The notes under the pieces: generated by a model
Told to the model about the DNA's origin: nothing
What the model saw: only the letters and a program-made list of their open reading frames with translations
Databases searched by the model: none
Translations under genes and position numbers: made by a program
In this document: positions 59,217-64,000 of the stretch, piece by piece
How positions within the stretch are numbered: the stretch's first letter is position 1
How the letters are laid out: each line of letters starts with the position of its first letter
Source of the DNA: JAGDZR01 sp049115695
GTDB taxonomy: Bacteria > Bacteroidota > Bacteroidia > Cytophagales > Cyclobacteriaceae
DNA: 64,000 nt
Direction of reading: 5' to 3'
Assembly (NCBI GenBank): GCA_049115695.1
Contig: JAGDZR010000007.1
Location: forward strand, 310,001-374,000

Positions 59217-59852
59217 ATGCGAATGCTTTCCATTCTAGTCGTTTTATTACTTGGGTCTTGTACCACCCAATCCACCCCCGTTGAAGCATCCACCGTGCAA
59301 ATTCCTGCTAATGCCAAAGTGGATACTGCCACTTTTGCGGGGGGATGTTTTTGGTGTGTAGAAGCATCCTTTGAACAAATCAAAGGAGTATATGAAGCAG
59401 TCTCAGGCTATGCTGGCGGAAAAAAATCTACGGCTTCTTACAAAAAGGTGAGTGCCGGCATGACGCAGCACACTGAAACTGTCCAAATCTATTTCGACCC
59501 AGAGCAAATCTCTTATGCTACTCTAGTAGATATCTTCTTCACTGCACATGATCCAACACAACTCAACAGACAAGGCCCGGATGTTGGCACACAATATCGC
59601 TCAGAAGTGTTCTATCATTCAGCGGCGCAAAAAGACATTTTTGAGAATAAAGTAAAAGAATGGTCGGGCGAGTTTAACAACCCGATCGTGACGAGGGTAA
59701 CACCTTATGAGGCTTTCTTCATTGCGGAAGAATATCATCAGGACTATGAAAGACGTAATCCCTTTCAACCTTATGTCATGAGTGTCTCAAAGCCGAAGAT
59801 TGACCGGGTCAAAGCAAAATTTTCGGCTATCGTAAAAGAGGAGTATCGATAG
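59217..59852 (+). CDS. msrA: Peptide methionine sulfoxide reductase A, lipoprotein form
   Basis: This 211-residue protein has a lipoprotein signal (MLSILVVLLLGSCTTQST, lipobox GSC). The catalytic motif GGCFWCVEASFEQ has the active Cys at about residue 44. YAGGKKSTASYKKVSAGMTQ, TAHDPTQLNRQGPDVGTQYR and the resolving region EEYHQDYERRNPFQPY follow. It reduces (S)-methionine sulfoxide in proteins of the envelope, using thioredoxin-like donors. The exported form fits repair of surface proteins. It lies 22 bp after the helicase gene. Confidence 0.93.
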   Translation: MRMLSILVVLLLGSCTTQSTPVEASTVQIPANAKVDTATFAGGCFWCVEASFEQIKGVYEAVSGYAGGKKSTASYKKVSAGMTQHTETVQIYFDPEQISYATLVDIFFTAHDPTQLNRQGPDVGTQYRSEVFYHSAAQKDIFENKVKEWSGEFNNPIVTRVTPYEAFFIAEEYHQDYERRNPFQPYVMSVSKPKIDRVKAKFSAIVKEEYR

Positions 59853-60128
59853 GCGTTCTTATCAGAATCCTGCATGCGCAGTTTACCTCTGCATCACCTC
59901 TAAGAGAATCCGGCTTACGCGGAAACAATCTGGAAACCTTTACAAGATTCCTGCATGCGCACTAAATAGCTGATCATTATTTACAAGATTCCTGCATTCG
60001 CATTATATATCTACTCACTCAACAGGAGATTCCTGCATGCGCGGAAACAATCTGGAAACCTTTACAAGATTCCTGCATGCGCACTAAATAGCTGATCATT
60101 ATTTACAAGATTCCTGCATTCGCAGGAA
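59853..60128. repeat. Six GATTCCTGCAT-CGC palindromic units including an 85-bp perfect duplication
   Basis: The word g(a)attcctgcat(g/t)cgc occurs at about 59867, 59945, 59987, 60028, 60067 and 60109, about 39-42 bp apart in the last five. Segments 59918-60002 and 60040-60124 are identical over 85 bp (offset 122). The last unit forms a full palindrome, attcctgc attc gcaggaat. It fills the gap between msrA and ftsZ. It is not a CRISPR array: the units are short and the spacer sequences repeat. Confidence 0.85.
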
Positions 60129-60160
60129 TAAAAAAGAAGGCACCAACTTTGGTACCTTCT
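60129..60160 (-). terminator. Terminator of ftsZ
   Basis: Arms agaaggcacc (60135-60144) and ggtaccttct (60151-60160) pair over 9 of 10 positions with loop aacttt, and an A-run at 60129-60135 gives U in the minus-strand transcript. It lies 50 bases after the ftsZ stop. Confidence 0.8.
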
Positions 60161-60209
60161 CGTCTGTAAAAAATAAATCACCTGTTCGGATTTAAGTCAT
60201 TAGTTCTCC

Positions 60210-61967
60210 TCAATCGACATTGTCATGAAGAAACTTGTTATTTCCTAATAGATTATTATCATCTGTCAGGTTGTATCTCGATATATTCTGTTCTGAAGAG
60301 TGAGGTACTTCCTGCAATTTGACCTTCTTGCGTTCATAGGCAGGCACTTCCCATTTTTCCTTGAAAGCATCAGGACTAATAGGCGCAGCACTTTTATTGG
60401 CACTTGCCAATTCTTCTTCACGCTTCCTACGCTGCTCCATAAGCATTAACTTTCGAGATGGCTGATGTGCCATATCCTGCAGTTCTTCCAATGGATGATC
60501 TTCCTCCTCTGGCTCATCACTCATGGAGGGTTCAAATTCGAAATCCCCATCAAATTCAAAGTCGAATTCGTCCTCTTCCTTTTCTGGTTCTTTTTCAGGG
60601 AAATCAAAATCAAAATCCATTCCCCTATTAACCGGAACCTTCTCTTGCTCGTCTTCCTTTAAAAAGTCAAAATCCAAATCTTCATCTTCGAAACTATCTT
60701 CCTTTCGTGCTTCTATCGGATCTTCATGAGGAATTTCACGAAAGCTAAACGGTCTATCAGATGGTACTTCATCTTGTTCGTCTTCAATATTCCTTTTGTT
60801 TGGATCTGATTGACCAAAGAGCTCAAATTGATTAATACCCTCAGACTTTTCCAGATCGTGGTAACGCTTTCCGTTGGATTCTGAATAACCTGGCTTTTCT
60901 GCAGCCCTTCTATCCTCTATTTCAAACCTGATTGGCTCTGCCACTTTCGTATCCTGCTCTTCAACTGGTGTACGCTTCAGCTCCATCTCATCAGGTGTTA
61001 CAAAGCCGGTAGCGATGACCGTCACTCTTATATTTTCACCTAGATCAGCATCGATACCGTGACCGAATATCACATCAGCCTCATCACCAGCAATTTCCTG
61101 CATGTAATCAGTGATTTCTGTGAGTTCATCCATCTGCAACTCTGCTTCCTCTCCGGAAACAATGCTAAGTAGTATCTTTTCAGCACCTTTTATGTCGTGA
61201 TTATTCAACAATGGCGAGTTCAATGCTGCCTCTGCCGCACGTGTAGCACGATTATCACCATGTGTCTCTGCAGATCCCATTACAGCGGCTCCTGCATTAA
61301 CCATTACAGTCTTTACATCTTCAAAATCGACATTGACATAACCAGGTACCGTGATGATTTCGGCAATGCCCTTAGAAGCTGTGGTAAGTACATTATCTGC
61401 CTGACCGAATGCTTCTCTGATTGGTAGATTACCAAAAATTTCTTTGATCTTGTCATTCATGATCACAAGAACCGTATCACAATTTTCCTTAAGTGAACGA
61501 ATTCCCTCATTGGCCTGGTTCATTTTCTTCCTGCCTTCAAACCCAAATGGAGAAGTGACAATACCTACAGTAAGAATATCAAGTTCCTTCGCGACCTGCG
61601 CAATGACAGGTGCAGCTCCTGTTCCGGTACCACCGCCCATTCCGGCAGTGATAAATACCATTTTGGTGCCGTCAGAAAGCATCTCCTTAATTTCCTCCTT
61701 GCTTTCAATGGCCGCATTTCTACCCTTTTCAGGGTTTGCTCCTGCTCCAAGACCACTTGTCAGGTTGATCCCTATTTGTAGCTTAGTCGGAATTGGGCTG
61801 CTTTCTAAAGCCTGTACATCCGTATTACAAATGACAAACTCAACATCCTTGATCCCAAGGTTGTACATATGATTGACAGCATTGCTGCCTCCTCCGCCAA
61901 CACCAATTACTTTAATGATTGATTTATGATTAGCGGGTATATCAAACGAATAATTATTTTCAAACAT
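60210..61967 (-). CDS. ftsZ: Cell division protein FtsZ with long acidic C-terminal linker
   Basis: This 585-residue tubulin-like GTPase polymerises into the division ring. GTP-binding motifs are GVGGGGSNAVNHMYN near residue 23-37 and GGGTGTGAAPVIAQVA at about 112-127; the T7 catalytic loop is in NVDFEDVKTVM. The core ends near residue 330. A very acidic linker follows, with DEQDEVPSDRPFSF, DEDLDFDFLKEDEQEK and DFEFEPSMSDEPEEEDHP. The C-terminal peptide NNKFLHDNVD is the Bacteroidota anchor for FtsA. Typical FtsZ is about 380-420 residues, so the linker is unusually long but normal for this phylum. Confidence 0.97.
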   Translation of the reverse strand: MFENNYSFDIPANHKSIIKVIGVGGGGSNAVNHMYNLGIKDVEFVICNTDVQALESSPIPTKLQIGINLTSGLGAGANPEKGRNAAIESKEEIKEMLSDGTKMVFITAGMGGGTGTGAAPVIAQVAKELDILTVGIVTSPFGFEGRKKMNQANEGIRSLKENCDTVLVIMNDKIKEIFGNLPIREAFGQADNVLTTASKGIAEIITVPGYVNVDFEDVKTVMVNAGAAVMGSAETHGDNRATRAAEAALNSPLLNNHDIKGAEKILLSIVSGEEAELQMDELTEITDYMQEIAGDEADVIFGHGIDADLGENIRVTVIATGFVTPDEMELKRTPVEEQDTKVAEPIRFEIEDRRAAEKPGYSESNGKRYHDLEKSEGINQFELFGQSDPNKRNIEDEQDEVPSDRPFSFREIPHEDPIEARKEDSFEDEDLDFDFLKEDEQEKVPVNRGMDFDFDFPEKEPEKEEDEFDFEFDGDFEFEPSMSDEPEEEDHPLEELQDMAHQPSRKLMLMEQRRKREEELASANKSAAPISPDAFKEKWEVPAYERKKVKLQEVPHSSEQNISRYNLTDDNNLLGNNKFLHDNVD

Positions 61968-61993
61968 GATTTTCGATAGTTAGTTGTTTAACA

Positions 61994-63286
61994 TTAGGCT
62001 CGTTCATCCAAATCATCGATGAGCAATCCTTTTGTTTTTTCTAGAATCGTGTGGAAAAATTTTCCGCTTTGTCTTTCACGGCTCCTTCTTCCTTCTGTAG
62101 TACCCGCAGTTTCCAAATACTGCGTATCTCGTGCATCCAGGGCTTTAAAACCCGAAAGGACAAGCCCAACTGATGTTGCATACATCGGACTTTTCACTGC
62201 ATCCACTTTGCTTTTACCTAAGTGTTCGTTTGGATAGCCAATACGAGTATCCAATCCTGTCATGTATTCAAACAGCTGTCTTAGGTTGTTCAATTGAGAT
62301 CCACCACCCGTAACAACGATACCAGCTGTCAGTTTTTTGTGGTATCCGGATGAAATGATTTCAGTATGCACCATTTCAATGATCTCTTCCATTCTTGCCT
62401 CGATCACATGAGCAAGGTTCTTGACTGATATCTCCTTTGGAGATCTGTTCCTTAAACCAGGAATTGAAACAATTTCATTGGCATTAGCCTCTTCCGAGAT
62501 CGCCCTTCCAAATTTAGTTTTCAACAATTCAGCCTGATGCTCCATTACCATGCATCCTTGCTTGATATCTGACGTGATGATGTTCCCACCAAATGGAATT
62601 ACAGCAGTATGTCGAATGATGTTGTCATAAAACACCGCGATATCAGTAGTGCCACCTCCAATATCCACCAAACAAACTCCAGCCTCTTTTTCTTCATCCG
62701 ACAATACCGCCAGACTTGAAGCAAGGGGCTCCAAAATGAGGTTATCAATTTCTAAACCCGCACGACGCACACACTTATTGATATTGTTGATCGCGTTGGT
62801 TTGGGCCGTAATGATATGGAAATCTGCTTCCAGCTTCACACCAGACATGCCCACCGGGTCCTTGATTTCATCTTCATAATCCACAATGTAATCCTGTGGC
62901 ATTACATGTATGATCTGACTTCCCGGAGGAATTACAATTCGATACATGTCATTTGCTAATCGATTCACATCTTCAACATTGATCTCATCATCAGTAGTTC
63001 GTGTAATCGAACCATGATGAATTGAACTCTTAATGTGCTGACCAGCAATTCCAACATTCACCAATCCGATATCAATACCAGATTGGTCACTTGCTTCTTT
63101 CATGGCCAATTCTATCGCCCGAACGGTTTTATCGATGTTGATCACAACACCTCGACTCACTCCATCGGATGAGGCTTTACCCATACCGAGGATTTCGAGC
63201 TTTCCGTACTCGTTCTTTTTACCAACGATCGCGCAGATCTTGGTAGTTCCGATATCCAGGCCAACGACTATTTTGTCCTCTTCCAT
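61994..63286 (-). CDS. ftsA: Cell division protein FtsA
   Basis: This 430-residue actin-like protein tethers FtsZ to the membrane. It shows VGLDIGTTKICAIVGKKNEYG (phosphate 1 motif), a 1C domain region with VNVGIAGQHIKSS, ACLVDIGGGTTDIAVFYDNII-type phosphate 2 motif (VCLVDIGGGTTDIAVF), and TAGIVVTGGGSQLNNL (adenosine motif). The C-terminus (TILEKTKGLLIDDL) contains the amphipathic membrane helix. It is followed 26 bp later by ftsZ, and ftsQ lies upstream; the order is that of the dcw cluster. Confidence 0.97.
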   Translation of the reverse strand: MEEDKIVVGLDIGTTKICAIVGKKNEYGKLEILGMGKASSDGVSRGVVINIDKTVRAIELAMKEASDQSGIDIGLVNVGIAGQHIKSSIHHGSITRTTDDEINVEDVNRLANDMYRIVIPPGSQIIHVMPQDYIVDYEDEIKDPVGMSGVKLEADFHIITAQTNAINNINKCVRRAGLEIDNLILEPLASSLAVLSDEEKEAGVCLVDIGGGTTDIAVFYDNIIRHTAVIPFGGNIITSDIKQGCMVMEHQAELLKTKFGRAISEEANANEIVSIPGLRNRSPKEISVKNLAHVIEARMEEIIEMVHTEIISSGYHKKLTAGIVVTGGGSQLNNLRQLFEYMTGLDTRIGYPNEHLGKSKVDAVKSPMYATSVGLVLSGFKALDARDTQYLETAGTTEGRRSRERQSGKFFHTILEKTKGLLIDDLDERA

Positions 63287-63300
63287 GATTTATTTTTATT

Positions 63301-64000
63301 TTACTTACAGACTATTTGGTTATTATACTTGACGTTTACATAGGCATATGTATTCCACCCTTTTGTTGGTAGTATTTGCTTATAAAAAACTTTTAGTTTT
63401 CTAAATTTTTGTTCGATTTCCCTGGCTGAACCAAATTGGATTTCCTGTTTCGTCACCTGCGGGAGCATCGTAATCTCCTTTTTTGGATCAACAATCATAT
63501 GGGCTATTTGCGCTTTCCAAAACTCGTCCTGATCAATGTATTTGAACATGTGCATCAAATCAGCACCCAAATCATTCTCAAAAAGATTGCTCTCCCATAG
63601 TTCTTCCGTTTCTAACTCTACCAATGGTACTCGTGCTGTGTGCTTTGAGTTTAAGGGTAGTAAATTTCCATCCTCATCTACATACCTATCACCTTGATTT
63701 TTGTAGTTGATAAGTCTCGCAAGAGGCCTGGTTTGTTCCAATTGAATTTTCAGACTGCCCTTGATATCCAAATAAACCTGTGCATCCCGAACAAAGGAGT
63801 TTTCTTCAACCCTTCTCTCTAATTCCTTCAGGTCCAATTGATCGAGGGTAAGCCCTAGCACATATTCCTCACTTTCGGCATTGATCAGCTGAACAACTTC
63901 TTGCTGATCGACAAAGTAATAGCCGTCCTTGACTTCAATGTCAATGTTCAGATCACTCACATATCGATCTGATTGTCGTTTGGAAGCGAAGCTGATCAAA
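63301..64000 (-). CDS. ftsQ: Cell division protein FtsQ, N-terminus outside the window
   Basis: The frame runs off the right edge without a real start codon. Visible are a POTRA-like region with DIEVKDGYYFVDQQEVVQLI, ELERRVEENSFVRDAQVYLD and DEDGNLLPLNS, then the FtsQ domain ending VFYKQILPTKGWNTYAYVNV. The missing part should hold a short cytosolic tail and one membrane helix; the first visible residues (ISFASKRQSD) lie just after it. FtsQ links FtsB/FtsL to the divisome in the periplasm. It ends 14 bp before ftsA, as part of the dcw cluster. Confidence 0.92.
   Translation of the reverse strand, partial: LISFASKRQSDRYVSDLNIDIEVKDGYYFVDQQEVVQLINAESEEYVLGLTLDQLDLKELERRVEENSFVRDAQVYLDIKGSLKIQLEQTRPLARLINYKNQGDRYVDEDGNLLPLNSKHTARVPLVELETEELWESNLFENDLGADLMHMFKYIDQDEFWKAQIAHMIVDPKKEITMLPQVTKQEIQFGSAREIEQKFRKLKVFYKQILPTKGWNTYAYVNVKYNNQIVCK

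Noticed and set aside
59853..60128. Regularly spaced GATTCCTGCAT-CGC units that could be read as a CRISPR array
   Set aside because: Units are about 16 bp and the intervening sequences are not unique: an 85-bp stretch including them is an exact duplication. CRISPR repeats are longer and spacers differ.

Overview
The window reads as chromosome of a Cytophagales-type Bacteroidota. The evidence is a PorX-type response regulator and a type IX secretion plug protein, an alternative spermidine pathway (carboxyspermidine dehydrogenase and decarboxylase), Bacteroidota-style lipoproteins and seven-helix AraC regulators, DUF5916 and DUF3276 families, an FtsZ ending in the FLHDNVD peptide, and candidate TAnnTTTG -7 promoter boxes. 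No tRNA, rRNA, integrase or transposase gene was recognised.

Layout. 1-4.8 kb: membrane proteins, a ParDE-like toxin/antitoxin pair with a damaged toxin, a hotdog thioesterase, a CPBP protease and an AraC regulator. 4.8-5.3 kb: two copies of a REP-type intergenic repeat. 5.2-12.0 kb: an AT-rich, all-minus-strand block that looks like a defence island. It holds a double-DUF262/HNH protein, a P-loop ATPase, a 106-residue protein and an 83-residue cysteine-rich membrane protein, followed by a DUF4062 protein and a methyltransferase. Palindromic repeats of about 105-125 bp separate these modules, and relatives lie at 14.5 and 17.7 kb. 12.2-23.5 kb: an accessory stretch with an esterase, oxidoreductase, two Crp-family regulators, cupin, GH106-like rhamnosidase, a VOC-protein remnant and several repeat tracts.

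23.6-32.0 kb: core genes. These are rhodanese, porX-tsaE-ald, an HD phosphohydrolase, then lpxD-lpxC-lpxA-ABC ATPase for lipid A synthesis. LpxC lacks the FabZ domain that is usually fused to it in this phylum. 32-37.4 kb: small exported proteins, acylphosphatase and the polyamine operon. 37.4-43.3 kb: a DUF5916 outer membrane protein, an ECF sigma factor with an anti-sigma/beta-barrel fusion, and the T9SS plug. 43.3-52.5 kb: an orphan Cas6, YchF, an AI-2E transporter, DUF3276, DUF58, a DnaE with its own fused proofreading exonuclease, and thioredoxin. 52.7-59.9 kb: a LytTR regulator, outer membrane barrel, large lipoprotein, DEAD-box helicase and MsrA. 60.2-64 kb: ftsZ, ftsA and partial ftsQ, reading out of the right edge.

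The strongest candidate for an undescribed system is the four-gene unit at 7268-12010. A DUF262-DUF262-HNH protein (a putative sensor-nuclease of the GmrSD kind) sits with an ATPase and two small proteins, one of them membrane-anchored. Its function is inferred from family and context only.
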